DNA from: JAWKZG01 sp041396125
Lineage (GTDB): Bacteria; Pseudomonadota; Gammaproteobacteria; Competibacterales; Competibacteraceae
NCBI GenBank assembly: GCA_041396125.1
Contig: JAWKZG010000011.1
Span: forward strand, 134,754 to 198,753
Reading direction: 5' to 3'
DNA: 64,000 nt
The translations under genes were made by a program, and so were the position numbers. The notes under the pieces were generated by a model. That model was given only the letters and a program-made list of their open reading frames with translations, had not been told where the DNA came from and made no database searches. This document shows, one piece after another, positions 1 through 8,916 of this stretch. Numbering within the stretch: the stretch's first letter is position 1; each line of letters starts with the position of its first letter.

Positions 1-775
1 CAGTCAGCCCCAAATAGTGTGCTTGCGGCACCGTCTGATCGACAAACTTCTGGCGCAATTCGTCATTACTGTTAAGTTTTATTTTCCAGCGCATGGATTG
101 CGCGCTGTGCACCGAGGCGTCATCGGGCGGCCCGAACATCATCAGACTGGGCCACCACCAGCGGTTCAGGGCATCCTGAGCCATCGCCTGCTGTGCTGCC
201 GTACCTTGTGCCATGGCCAGCATCAGATCGTAACCCTGCCGCTGGTGAAAACTTTCTTCCTTGCAGACCCGCACCATAGCGCGTGCATAAGGCCCGTAAG
301 AGCAGCGCTGCAAAGGCACCTGATTCATGATGGCAGCACCATCCACCAACCAGCCGATAGCGCCGATATCGGCCCAGTTCAGAGTCGGATAATTGAAGAT
401 ACTGGAGTATTTCGCTTTGCCGCTGTGCAGCGCTGCCAGCAGTTCGTCGCGGGAAACCCCCAGGGTTTCAGCCGCGCTGTACAGATATAAGCCATGCCCA
501 CCTTCATCCTGTACTTTTGCCAGCAGGATTGTTTTGCGCTTCAAGGTGGGGGCGCGGGTGATCCAGTTCCCTTCCGGCAGCATGCCGACAATCTCCGAAT
601 GGGCATGTTGCGAAATCTGCCGGATCAGCGTTTTGCGATAAGCATCGGGCATCCAGTCTTTCGGTTCAATTTTCTCGCCGGCATCGATACGGGCCTGAAA
701 TGCCTGTTCTGCAGGTGTCATCTCGTCAGTCGACTTGATGCGATCCGTACCGGTTTTCACCATTTGTGCATACAT
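1..775 (-). CDS. paaA: 1,2-phenylacetyl-CoA epoxidase, subunit A (5' part)
   Basis: Catalytic di-iron subunit of the PaaABCE multicomponent oxygenase, which epoxidises the ring of phenylacetyl-CoA in aerobic phenylacetate degradation. Reading leftward from the ATG at 773-775 gives about 258 codons that run off the window edge, so the 3' end is missing. Signatures seen are EPKDWMPDAYRKTL, HAHSEIVGMLPEGNW, VQDEGGHGLYLY and CKEESFHQRQG; the glutamate/histidine pairs in these are the di-iron ligands in the family. An AGGAGA ribosome site lies just upstream of the ATG. The rest of the paa operon should lie to the left of the window. Identification is by family recognition and is firm. Confidence 0.93.
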   Translation of the reverse strand, partial: MYAQMVKTGTDRIKSTDEMTPAEQAFQARIDAGEKIEPKDWMPDAYRKTLIRQISQHAHSEIVGMLPEGNWITRAPTLKRKTILLAKVQDEGGHGLYLYSAAETLGVSRDELLAALHSGKAKYSSIFNYPTLNWADIGAIGWLVDGAAIMNQVPLQRCSYGPYARAMVRVCKEESFHQRQGYDLMLAMAQGTAAQQAMAQDALNRWWWPSLMMFGPPDDASVHSAQSMRWKIKLNSNDELRQKFVDQTVPQAHYLGLT

Positions 776-910
776 GGAATTCTCCTGTGCAGGCGACTAT
801 TGATAAAACCATTATAATCCTCACTGCGGAATGATTTTGGAAATAGCCGCCGCTATCGCATAATTCGCCGAATATCAGGAATAATCAGCCGGAGCCCATC
901 AGGTAATTTT

Positions 911-1867
911 ATGCAAATTCATCTTGCTAATCCACGCGGATTTTGTGCCGGTGTGGTTCGTGCGATTGCTATCGTAGAGCGCGCACTGGAACAATTCGGT
1001 GCACCGATTTATGTGCGCCATGAAGTCGTGCATAATCGCTTTGTCGTCGACAATCTGCGCCAGCGCGGTGCGGTCTTCGTAGAAGAACTGAGCGACATTC
1101 CAGACGATGCCATCGTTATTTTCAGTGCGCACGGCGTTTCCCAGGCTGTACGGCAGAATGCCCGGCAACGCGGCCTGCGGGTGTTTGACGCCACCTGCCC
1201 ACTGGTTACCAAAGTCCATATGGAAGTCGTTCGCCACAGTCGGGCGGGCCGCGAAGCCATTCTGATCGGCCATGCCGGCCACCCCGAAGTGGAAGGGACG
1301 CTCGGCCAGTACGATAACCGGCACGGCGGGCGCATGTATCTGGTTGAAACGCCGGCCGATGCCGAGCAGCTACAGGTCAAGAAGCCCACCGATCTGGCTT
1401 ATGTCACCCAGACCACGCTCTCCATGGATGATACAGCGCGCGTGATCGATACCTTACGAGCACGTTTTCCGGCTATTCAAGGTCCGCGCAAGGATGATAT
1501 CTGCTACGCCACCCAGAATCGGCAGGACGCGGTGCGCTCACTGGCGCAAAACTGCGATCTGCTGCTGGTGGTCGGCTCGCGCAACAGCTCCAACTCCAAT
1601 CGTCTGCGGGAACTGGCTGAAAAAGAAGGGATTGCCGCCTACCTGATCGATAGCGCGGAGGATATCAATCCGGACTGGCTGCAAAATATAAATAATATCG
1701 GCGTCACAGCAGGCGCATCGGCGCCGGAACAGCTGGTGCAGCGTGTGGTAGAACGACTGCAGCAACTGGGGGCCAGCGGCCCGCTCGAGCAACAGGGCCG
1801 TCGCGAAACGATTGTATTTGCCCTCCCCAAGGAGTTGCGCCAGAACCAGAGTGATACAGCAGCCTAA
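911..1867 (+). CDS. ispH: 4-hydroxy-3-methylbut-2-enyl diphosphate reductase
   Basis: Last enzyme of the MEP isoprenoid pathway; it reduces HMBPP to IPP and DMAPP with a [4Fe-4S] cluster. The 318-residue protein has the usual length. The three cluster cysteines are C12 (in NPRGFCAGV), C96 (in DATCPLVT) and C198 (in DDICYATQNRQ). Conserved substrate residues include H41, H74, H124, E126 (HPEVEGT) and the SSNSNRL stretch. It starts at ATG 911 and diverges from paaA. A TATAAT hexamer lies at 813-818 in the gap, but no convincing -35 goes with it. Confidence 0.97.
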   Translation: MQIHLANPRGFCAGVVRAIAIVERALEQFGAPIYVRHEVVHNRFVVDNLRQRGAVFVEELSDIPDDAIVIFSAHGVSQAVRQNARQRGLRVFDATCPLVTKVHMEVVRHSRAGREAILIGHAGHPEVEGTLGQYDNRHGGRMYLVETPADAEQLQVKKPTDLAYVTQTTLSMDDTARVIDTLRARFPAIQGPRKDDICYATQNRQDAVRSLAQNCDLLLVVGSRNSSNSNRLRELAEKEGIAAYLIDSAEDINPDWLQNINNIGVTAGASAPEQLVQRVVERLQQLGASGPLEQQGRRETIVFALPKELRQNQSDTAA

Positions 1868-1896
1868 GTAGCACGCTTGCAGCAAAGGATGTTCTG

Positions 1897-2658
1897 GTGA
1901 AAATTCTGATTGTCGATGATGAACAGCCTGCTCGCCAACGACTGCATGAGCTGGTGCAGGAACTGGGGCACAATCCTTGTGGCGAGGCGGCTAATGGCCG
2001 AGAGGCACTGGCCAAGGTGCAAGACACACAACCCGATGTGGTACTGCTGGATATTCGCATGCCGGTGCTGGACGGATTGGAAACCGCCCGTTACATCAGT
2101 CAGCTGGAAACACCGCCAGCGGTTATCTTTACGACCGCGTTCGAACAGCACGCGCTGGAAGCCTTCGAGGCCAAAGCCCTGGATTACTTGCTCAAACCGG
2201 TGCGTAAGGAACGGCTGGCAGCGGCTCTGGAGCGCGCCCAAACTATCACCCGGGCCCAGTTAACTCAACTCGACGATCAATTGCATGCCACGCCGGCCGC
2301 TTCGCCCACCGCCACGCACTCCGCAGCCCGTTCCCATCTGTGCGTAAAAATTGGCAACCGGCTTGAACTGATTCCGCTGGATGATGTGTACTATTTTCAG
2401 GCCGATCAGAAATATGTCACCCTGTGCCACCGCAACGGCGAAGCGGTTATTGAAGACTCGCTGAAAGCGCTGGAACAGGAGTTTGGCGAGCGTTTTTTGC
2501 GCATTCACCGAAACGCATTGGCCGCACTGTCACATATACGCGGTCTGGAAAAAACCCCGGACGGCCGCATCCAGATAGTATTCAACGATATTCCGCAGTG
2601 CCTGGAGGTCAGTCGCCGCCATGCCAGCCATGTACGACGGGCGGTACGCTCCCTATAA
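1897..2658 (+). CDS. LytTR-family response regulator (AlgR-like)
   Basis: Cytoplasmic two-component regulator that would bind DNA through a LytTR domain. The receiver domain covers about residues 1-118, with acidic D8/D9, phospho-acceptor D52 (LLDIRMPVLDG), T79/T80 and K100. A proline/alanine linker follows, then a LytTR domain from about residue 150 to the end. The start is GTG at 1897, with AAAGGAT upstream. No histidine kinase is adjacent, although AlgR-type regulators usually have an AlgZ/FimS partner. Instead, a Ser/Thr kinase begins 20 bp downstream, which suggests co-transcription and possibly cross-talk; that link is inference. Confidence 0.88.
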   Translation: MKILIVDDEQPARQRLHELVQELGHNPCGEAANGREALAKVQDTQPDVVLLDIRMPVLDGLETARYISQLETPPAVIFTTAFEQHALEAFEAKALDYLLKPVRKERLAAALERAQTITRAQLTQLDDQLHATPAASPTATHSAARSHLCVKIGNRLELIPLDDVYYFQADQKYVTLCHRNGEAVIEDSLKALEQEFGERFLRIHRNALAALSHIRGLEKTPDGRIQIVFNDIPQCLEVSRRHASHVRRAVRSL

Positions 2659-2678
2659 CGTCGAGGATCTGATCCAGC

Positions 2679-5426
2679 GTGGATATTGAAATCCCAGGTT
2701 ATGACATCAAGCACGAAATCGGCCGTGGCGGTATGGCAACGGTTTATCTCGCCCGTCAGATTTCGTTTGGACGCGATGTCGCATTGAAACTTCTGTCGCC
2801 GCTTTTGGTTGGCGATGAAGGCTTTACCCAGCGGTTTTTGAAAGAAGCCTCCACCGTTGCCAATCTAATGCATCCCAATATTATCAAGGTCTTCGATACC
2901 GGGGTGCACAATGATCTGTACTACCTGGCGATGGAGTATTTCCCCGCTGGCACTTTAAAACAGCGCATCGACAATGGCCTGGAGCCCACCACCTCGATAC
3001 GGATTATCAGGGCCGTGCTGGAAGCTTTGCGCTACGCTCACGGCCAGGGCCTGATTCACCGCGATATCAAATCGCAAAATATTCTGCTGTACGAAGACGA
3101 TACCCCCGTTGTCACCGATTTCGGGATTGTTAAAATCGTTGGCGAAAAAACCATGTTGACGGTCACCGGTCTGTCTGTCGGTAGTCCGCTGTATATGAGT
3201 CCAGAGCAGATCAAGGGCTCCCATACGGTTGATGAACGCTCTGATCTGTACTCGGTGGGTATCCTCTTTTATGAGATGCTGACGGGCCGTGTACCGTTCG
3301 ATGCAGAAGAAACCTTCGCCGTTGCGTTCAAGCACATCTACGACCCTCTTCCGATCCTGCCCGCTGATCTGGCGGCATTCCAGCCGTTCATAGCGGGCCT
3401 GCTGGCGAAAGAACCGGCTAACCGGTTTGCTAACGCCGCCACCGCTCTGAAAATGCTGGATCAGTGCCTCGTCAGCAAACCACCTGCACCTGCCGCTGAC
3501 AGCACTGTTGTCCTCACCCCGGATAAAGCAGCTGTCACCCAGCCTCGCGTCAGCGCCAGACCTGGCCCAGCGCAAACCCGCCCCAAGCCTGCTCGCTCAA
3601 GCCGTAAACTGACCGGCACAATACTTACACTGACACTGCTGACCAGTGCCGGAGCTGGGTTTTATGTCTGGCAGCAACAACAGCAAACTGAACTTGAACA
3701 GCAGCGACAGGCCGAACTGGAACAACAGCGACAGGCTGAACTGGAACAACAACGCCGGGCCGAACTGGAACAACAACGACAGGCTGAACTCGAACAGCAG
3801 CGACAGGCCGAACTGGAACAACAGCGCCAGGCCGAACTTGAACAACAACGTCAGGCTGAACTGGAACAACAACGCCAGGCTGAACTTGAACAACAACGTC
3901 AGGCTGAACTTGAACAACAACGTCAGGCTGAACTGGAACAACAACGTCAGGCTGAACTTGAACAACAACGACAGGCTGAACTTGAACAACAACGACAGGC
4001 TGAACTTGAACAACAACAGCAATTTGCCCAGTTGCTGGATGGTGCCCATCAGGCCCAGCAGTCCGGCAATCTGGTTCGCAGTCTGGAACAGATTGCTATC
4101 GGCCTGGCACTTAAACCCGACTCGCCTGATCTGTTGAATCTATTACAGCAAGTCCAGCAGCAACTGACAGCCAACCGTCAGGAGGAACAACGTCAGGCTG
4201 AACTTGCACAACAACGGCAGGCTGAACTCGAACAACAACGGCAGGCTGAACTCGAACAACAACGGCAGGCTGCTGCACAAAATAAACCCGAACAATTGCT
4301 GGATGCAGCCAGGCAGGCATTTGCAGCAGACGATTTCGCGACCAGTCTGCAGCAACTGGCAACCGTGCTGCAGCAACAGCCCGACAATACCGAAGCGCAG
4401 CAGCTCCAACTGACCACGCAGGCCGCGCTGACCGAGTCTGAGCTAGGCTTGAGTCGCAGCAGACGTCAGACAGTACAGCAGGTTTTGACCGAGCTGGGAT
4501 TTGATACGCGTGGCGTTGACGGTATTTTGGGTAGCAATTCCCGCCGTGCGATACGGGCTTTTCAAAACCAGCGCGGACTACCCGCTACGGGCTATCTCAA
4601 TACTGCCCAGCTCACATTGCTGGAAACGGCTGCTGCCGAGCTTGCAGAACAAGCCGCTCGCTCGACGGCAGAGGCCCCCAAACCTGATCAGGTCGAGCTG
4701 CCGGATATTAGCCTGGTTAGCCCGGAACGACCGCAAGAGCCTGTCTCCCCCGACAACACCACGCAAGATGTCAGCACACAATTATCTGCTGCAGAGCCAA
4801 CAGTGTCAGCCGCAAGCGCGGATTCCGCCCCGACGGACGCCTGGCAACAACTGGAAAACAAACTGGCACCAACCCTGAGAGCAGCCGAACAGCTTTTGCG
4901 TCAGGCCCAATCCCATATTCGCAGCGCCCCGCCCCGCCCTCCGACAGCTGGACCGGCCTCCAGTTGCGACGGGGACTGCAGTAACGGCTATGGCACGTAT
5001 TACTTCAACGGCGGGGATATTTACGTCGGTGCCTGGCGCGATGACGAACAAGACGGTCAGGGGGTTTATTTTCATCACGATGGCGCAGTGTATGAAGGTA
5101 TGTTCAGCAACGGCCAGCGCAGTGGACTGGGTACGTTTTACTATACCGGCGGCGATATACATTATGGTTCATGGCGACAGGGTGTACGGGAAGGGAAAGG
5201 CCTTTACCGATACGTCAATGGTATTACTACTCTTTATGGCCGTTACAGCAATGGCCGGTTAAGCGCTGATACCGTAGCGGTATTTTACAATAACGGAGAT
5301 AAATACGTCGGCCAGTGGAAAAACGACAGAAAGCACGGCAAAGGCATTTACTACGAAAGTAACGGTACCCGATACGCCGGCGAATGGAACAATAACGTCA
5401 AAGTTAAAGTGGTGGATATTAACTGA
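2679..5426 (+). CDS. Membrane Ser/Thr protein kinase with coiled-coil octapeptide repeats, PG-binding domain and MORN repeats
   Basis: A 915-residue protein starting at GTG 2679. The N-terminal Hanks-type kinase (about 1-265) looks active: glycine loop GRGGMATVYLA, K37, HRDIK with D129, and DFG at 147-149. A proline-rich linker leads to one transmembrane helix at about 311-331. Then come 13 tandem copies of an eight-residue QQRQAELE unit (341-444), a helical TPR-like stretch, a second short block of the octapeptide, a PG_binding_1 domain (about 589-649), a Ser/Pro/Ala linker and MORN repeats (about 765-912) with recurrent YxGxW and GxGxY motifs. If the kinase is cytoplasmic, the rest is periplasmic, so it could sense the cell wall. 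Role and partners are inferred only. Confidence 0.9.
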   Translation: MDIEIPGYDIKHEIGRGGMATVYLARQISFGRDVALKLLSPLLVGDEGFTQRFLKEASTVANLMHPNIIKVFDTGVHNDLYYLAMEYFPAGTLKQRIDNGLEPTTSIRIIRAVLEALRYAHGQGLIHRDIKSQNILLYEDDTPVVTDFGIVKIVGEKTMLTVTGLSVGSPLYMSPEQIKGSHTVDERSDLYSVGILFYEMLTGRVPFDAEETFAVAFKHIYDPLPILPADLAAFQPFIAGLLAKEPANRFANAATALKMLDQCLVSKPPAPAADSTVVLTPDKAAVTQPRVSARPGPAQTRPKPARSSRKLTGTILTLTLLTSAGAGFYVWQQQQQTELEQQRQAELEQQRQAELEQQRRAELEQQRQAELEQQRQAELEQQRQAELEQQRQAELEQQRQAELEQQRQAELEQQRQAELEQQRQAELEQQRQAELEQQRQAELEQQQQFAQLLDGAHQAQQSGNLVRSLEQIAIGLALKPDSPDLLNLLQQVQQQLTANRQEEQRQAELAQQRQAELEQQRQAELEQQRQAAAQNKPEQLLDAARQAFAADDFATSLQQLATVLQQQPDNTEAQQLQLTTQAALTESELGLSRSRRQTVQQVLTELGFDTRGVDGILGSNSRRAIRAFQNQRGLPATGYLNTAQLTLLETAAAELAEQAARSTAEAPKPDQVELPDISLVSPERPQEPVSPDNTTQDVSTQLSAAEPTVSAASADSAPTDAWQQLENKLAPTLRAAEQLLRQAQSHIRSAPPRPPTAGPASSCDGDCSNGYGTYYFNGGDIYVGAWRDDEQDGQGVYFHHDGAVYEGMFSNGQRSGLGTFYYTGGDIHYGSWRQGVREGKGLYRYVNGITTLYGRYSNGRLSADTVAVFYNNGDKYVGQWKNDRKHGKGIYYESNGTRYAGEWNNNVKVKVVDIN
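3699..4010 (+). repeat. 13 x 24-bp tandem repeat inside the kinase gene
   Basis: Thirteen head-to-tail 24-bp units, each encoding QQRQAELE or a one-residue variant (QQRRAELE in unit 3). Most differences between units are synonymous third-position changes. The units are in frame, so copy number could change without breaking the gene. A partial second block of the same unit is at about 4184-4273. The encoded segment is a highly charged, Gln-rich coiled coil just after the membrane helix. Confidence 0.95.
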
Positions 5427-5501
5427 GCCTGGAGCATTTCTGGCTCCCCGCCTGCACGGGAACAACAGCAACGCCGGTTTAATTCTATGCGGCCATAAAG
5501 C

Positions 5502-6425
5502 TCAGCGTTTCACCCCATGCAGCAACACCCAGTTTTCGCGCTGACGATTGGCTTGAAAGTCAAACCAGGGCGCATAGGCTTGCTGCACATCCTGCACCTG
5601 ATCACTGATCAAACCGGCCAGCACTACCGCACCGCCAGGCCGAATAAACCCCGCCAGCAACGGTGCCAGCACGATTAAGGGGCCAGCCAGAATATTCGCC
5701 AGAACGATATCGACCTGGAGCGAGGGACTGACGTCAGACAAGGTAGCCGGCGCACCCAGTTGAATATGTTCGGCGACCTGATTACGGGTGGCATTCTCAC
5801 GGGTTGCCAGCAACGCCTGGGGATCGATATCCACCGCCCACACCTGTTTGGCACCGAGCCGGGCCGCAGCGATCGCCAGAATCCCTGAGCCGCAACCGTA
5901 ATCGATAACCTGCTTGTCGTTCAGCTCGGCAGCATCCAGCCATTCCAGACACAAAGCAGTGGTCGGGTGGGTGCCGGTGCCAAACGCAAGCCCCGGATCC
6001 AATAACAGATTGACTGCGTCAGGTTGCGGCGGCGGCGTGGCACTGGGACAAACCCATAAGCGACGGCCAAAACGCATGGGATGAAAATTATCCAGCCAGG
6101 CACGCACCCAGTCCCGCTCGGTCAAGGTTTCCAGGCAAGTTTCGTGCAATACCGCAGTCCCCAGCTGTTGGCACAGATTGACTTTGACAGCTTCAATGTC
6201 GGTCTGCACATCGAACAAGCCGGTAACCAGTGTTTCCGGCCATAATGGCGTCTCGCCAGGCGCTGGTTCCAGGACCGGCTGATCACCGCCATCACGCAGC
6301 GTAACCGCAATCGCCCCGGCTGCCAGCAAAGCGTCTTCCAGTTGCTCGGGCGTATGCTCACGAGCCGCCAGGGTCAATTGCAGCCAACCCTGCTGTATGC
6401 TGTTATTGTCCGTGCTTTGACTCAT
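5502..6425 (-). CDS. prmA: Ribosomal protein L11 methyltransferase
   Basis: SAM-dependent methyltransferase that methylates lysines and the N-terminus of ribosomal protein L11. The 307-residue protein has the usual PrmA two-part layout: an N-terminal substrate domain, then a Rossmann domain with motif I VIDYGCGSGILAIAAARLGA and acidic motif II VDIDPQA. FGTGTHPTT, typical of PrmA, is present upstream of motif I. It overlaps accC by four bases (ATGA), so the two are translationally coupled. The accC-prmA order is common in Gammaproteobacteria. Confidence 0.96.
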   Translation of the reverse strand: MSQSTDNNSIQQGWLQLTLAAREHTPEQLEDALLAAGAIAVTLRDGGDQPVLEPAPGETPLWPETLVTGLFDVQTDIEAVKVNLCQQLGTAVLHETCLETLTERDWVRAWLDNFHPMRFGRRLWVCPSATPPPQPDAVNLLLDPGLAFGTGTHPTTALCLEWLDAAELNDKQVIDYGCGSGILAIAAARLGAKQVWAVDIDPQALLATRENATRNQVAEHIQLGAPATLSDVSPSLQVDIVLANILAGPLIVLAPLLAGFIRPGGAVVLAGLISDQVQDVQQAYAPWFDFQANRQRENWVLLHGVKR

Positions 6426-7768
6426 GTACGTGACCCCAGTTTTCCTTCCAGGTAATGAATATCTGTGCCGCCCTCGGCAAAATTCGGATCATCCAGAATC
6501 CGCAGGTGCAAAGGCACATTGGTTTTAATACCCTCAACTACCAGCTCGGCCAGTGCATTACGCATGCGCGACAGCGCTGCTGCACGGTTTTCGCCATGGG
6601 CAATCAACTTGCCGATCATGGAATCGTAATTAGGTGGCACCCGGTAACCGCTGTAAATATGCGAATCAACCCGGATGCCTGGACCGCCAGGCGCATGGTA
6701 TTGCGTAATCAGGCCCGGTGACGGCATGAACGTGGCGGGGTCTTCAGCATTAATACGGCATTCGATGGCATGGCCGCGCAGGGTGACATCTTCCTGCCGA
6801 TAACTCAGGGTATCACCGGCAGCAATGCGTAATTGCTCCTTGACGATGTCAATTACGGTAATCATTTCGGTAACCGGATGCTCAACCTGTACCCGGGTGT
6901 TCATTTCAATAAAATAAAACTGCCCATCCTGAAACAGGAATTCGAAGGTTCCTGCGCCGCGATAACCAATACGCTGACAGGCCGCGATACAGACAGAACC
7001 GATAGCCTCGCGCTGTTCCGGTGTAATGCCGGGTGCCGGTGCTTCCTCAATGACTTTCTGATGCCGCCGCTGCATGGAACAATCGCGTTCGCCCAGATAG
7101 ATGACATGGCCATGGGTATCGGCCAGTACCTGTATTTCAATATGCCGGGGCCGCTCCAGAAATTTTTCCATGTACACGACAGGATTGCCGAACGCAGCAT
7201 TGGCCTCGGACTGCGTCAGGGTGATGGCATTGAGCAGGCCTGACTCGCTGTGTACGACCCGCATACCACGGCCACCGCCGCCACCCGCGGCTTTAATGAT
7301 GACCGGATAGCCAATATCGCGTGCCAACTGCAGATTGGTATTGCTGTCTTCACCCAGCGGGCCATCCGACCCTGGTACACAAGGTACGCCAGCACTTTTC
7401 ATGGCGCGTATCGCAGAGACCTTGTCGCCCATCAGACGAATGGTTTCAGCACGCGGGCCAATAAAGACAAATCCGCTGCGTTCCACCCGTTCGGCGAAAT
7501 CGGCATTCTCCGACAAAAAACCATAACCTGGATGAATCGCGGCGGCGTCGGTAACCTCTGCTGCACTGATCAGGGCCGGCATGTTCAGATAGCTGTCTAC
7601 CGCCGGCGGTGGTCCGATACAAACGGTCTCATCGGCCAGCAATACGTGTTTCTGATCACGGTCTATGGTGGAATACACCGCGACCGTCCGAATGCCCAGT
7701 TCCCGGCAGGCACGCTGGATCCGCAGGGCGATCTCACCCCGGTTGGCAATGACAACTTTATCCAGCAT
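6422..7768 (-). CDS. accC: Acetyl-CoA carboxylase, biotin carboxylase subunit
   Basis: ATP-grasp enzyme that carboxylates the biotin on AccB, the first half-reaction of acetyl-CoA carboxylase in fatty acid synthesis. The 448-residue length is normal. Visible signatures are ANRGEIALRI at the N-terminus, the glycine-rich ATP loop GGGGGRGM, and the active-site EMNTRVQVEHPVTE with the catalytic arginine. It lies 42 bp downstream of accB and overlaps prmA, so it is part of an aroQ-accB-accC-prmA transcription unit. Confidence 0.97.
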   Translation of the reverse strand: MLDKVVIANRGEIALRIQRACRELGIRTVAVYSTIDRDQKHVLLADETVCIGPPPAVDSYLNMPALISAAEVTDAAAIHPGYGFLSENADFAERVERSGFVFIGPRAETIRLMGDKVSAIRAMKSAGVPCVPGSDGPLGEDSNTNLQLARDIGYPVIIKAAGGGGGRGMRVVHSESGLLNAITLTQSEANAAFGNPVVYMEKFLERPRHIEIQVLADTHGHVIYLGERDCSMQRRHQKVIEEAPAPGITPEQREAIGSVCIAACQRIGYRGAGTFEFLFQDGQFYFIEMNTRVQVEHPVTEMITVIDIVKEQLRIAAGDTLSYRQEDVTLRGHAIECRINAEDPATFMPSPGLITQYHAPGGPGIRVDSHIYSGYRVPPNYDSMIGKLIAHGENRAAALSRMRNALAELVVEGIKTNVPLHLRILDDPNFAEGGTDIHYLEGKLGSRT

Positions 7769-7810
7769 GCTGACAGCTCCCCCAAATAGGCCTCATTATT
7801 TCCATGCGAC

Positions 7811-8266
7811 TCATTTCAGGGCAAACAGGGGTTGATCATATTCAACCGGCTGTCCGTCTTCGACCAGCACTTCGGCAATTACGCCATTCTGGTCAGCCTC
7901 CACCTGATTGAACATTTTCATTGCTTCAATGATGCCAATCGGATCGCCAATGCTGACACTCTGCCCCACATCGACCAGTGGCTTGGCACCCGGCGAGGCT
8001 GCCCGGTAAAAAGTCCCCACCATGGGTGATTTAAGCACTTTACGCGGCGGTGCAGCAGGCTCGCCAGGAGGAGGCTCGGCAGCGCCAGCCGGTCTGAATA
8101 CAGTCGCAGGTGCTGTCAGGCTTGCTGCTGCCGGCGCGCCTGCTACGGCAGGATTATGCCCTTGACGGATGATCCGTACCGATTCTTCGCCTTCTTTTAT
8201 TTCGATCTCAGCGATGCCGGATTCTTCCAATAATTCGATCAGTTTCTTGATTTTACGGATATCCAT
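7811..8266 (-). CDS. accB: Acetyl-CoA carboxylase, biotin carboxyl carrier protein
   Basis: BCCP carries biotin between biotin carboxylase and carboxyltransferase. The 151-residue protein has an N-terminal helical region (MDIRKIKKLIELLEE), an Ala/Pro-rich linker at about 38-75, and a C-terminal biotinyl domain. The biotinylated lysine is K117 in EAMKMFN. It lies 26 bp after aroQ and 42 bp before accC on the same strand. Confidence 0.97.
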   Translation of the reverse strand: MDIRKIKKLIELLEESGIAEIEIKEGEESVRIIRQGHNPAVAGAPAAASLTAPATVFRPAGAAEPPPGEPAAPPRKVLKSPMVGTFYRAASPGAKPLVDVGQSVSIGDPIGIIEAMKMFNQVEADQNGVIAEVLVEDGQPVEYDQPLFALK

Positions 8267-8292
8267 TTATTCTTCCCCTGCGCTGTTCCTAC

Positions 8293-8745
8293 TCAGGACT
8301 TGCCGTGCTTGTTCAGATAGTTCTCGGCCGCCTGTAAAGCCAGATCATAGCCGAACGAGCCAAAACCACACATGACCCCGACCGCCACATCCGAAAAATA
8401 CGAATGATGACGAAAAGCTTCGCGGCCAAAAACATTGGATAAATGCAATTCGATGAATGGAATTGCAACGCCCAGCAGCGCATCACGTAAAGCCACACTG
8501 GTGTGGGTAAAGGCGGCCGGATTAATAACGATGAAATCCACTTGCTGCAAACGCGCCTGATGAATACGTTCGATCAGTTCATACTCAGCATTGCTCTGCA
8601 AAAAATCGAGCTGATGATGACGCACGGAAGCCCAGCGCTCGCAGTGCTGCCGAATATCGTCCAGAGTGGTCGAACCGTATACCGCCGGCTCGCGCGTACC
8701 GAGCAAATTTAAATTAGGTCCATTCAAGACCAGCAGTTTCGCCAT
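8293..8745 (-). CDS. aroQ: 3-dehydroquinate dehydratase, type II
   Basis: Dehydrates 3-dehydroquinate to 3-dehydroshikimate in the shikimate pathway. The 150-residue protein is typical of the small dodecameric type II enzyme. Family signatures are NGPNLNLLGTREP at the N-terminus (with the catalytic Arg/Tyr region), INPAAFTHTS, and ELHLSNVFGRE followed by FRHHSY. It is the first gene of the aroQ-accB-accC-prmA run. The 170 bp upstream (8746-8916) hold its probable promoter; I see no clear hexamers there. Confidence 0.96.
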   Translation of the reverse strand: MAKLLVLNGPNLNLLGTREPAVYGSTTLDDIRQHCERWASVRHHQLDFLQSNAEYELIERIHQARLQQVDFIVINPAAFTHTSVALRDALLGVAIPFIELHLSNVFGREAFRHHSYFSDVAVGVMCGFGSFGYDLALQAAENYLNKHGKS

Positions 8746-8916
8746 GCTTCAATCCCATAAGCGGATGAGTTAACAGGCTGCTGATTGTGCCGAAAGCACT
8801 GTGAATTGTCTATACAAAACAGACCAGATCGCGACAGATCGCCGCAAGATACAGAACGTTAACGGCTTATTACCAAGTTGTAAGCTATGCCAATTAAAAA
8901 TAATCAGCGCCTGAAA

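Noticed and set aside
17..817. Three plus-strand open frames opposite the left-edge gene
   Set aside because: They are shadows of paaA, which reads on the minus strand with full family similarity and a ribosome site.
813..818. TATAAT between paaA and ispH as a promoter -10
   Set aside because: The hexamer reads almost the same on both strands and no -35 lies at 16-18 bases on either; not enough to call.
3597..4049. Long open frames on both strands within the octapeptide tract
   Set aside because: They arise from the repetitive 24-bp unit read in other frames and have no independent start or motif.
5429..5450. GAGC/GCTC hairpin after the kinase gene as a terminator
   Set aside because: The stem is only five bases and no T-run follows on either strand.
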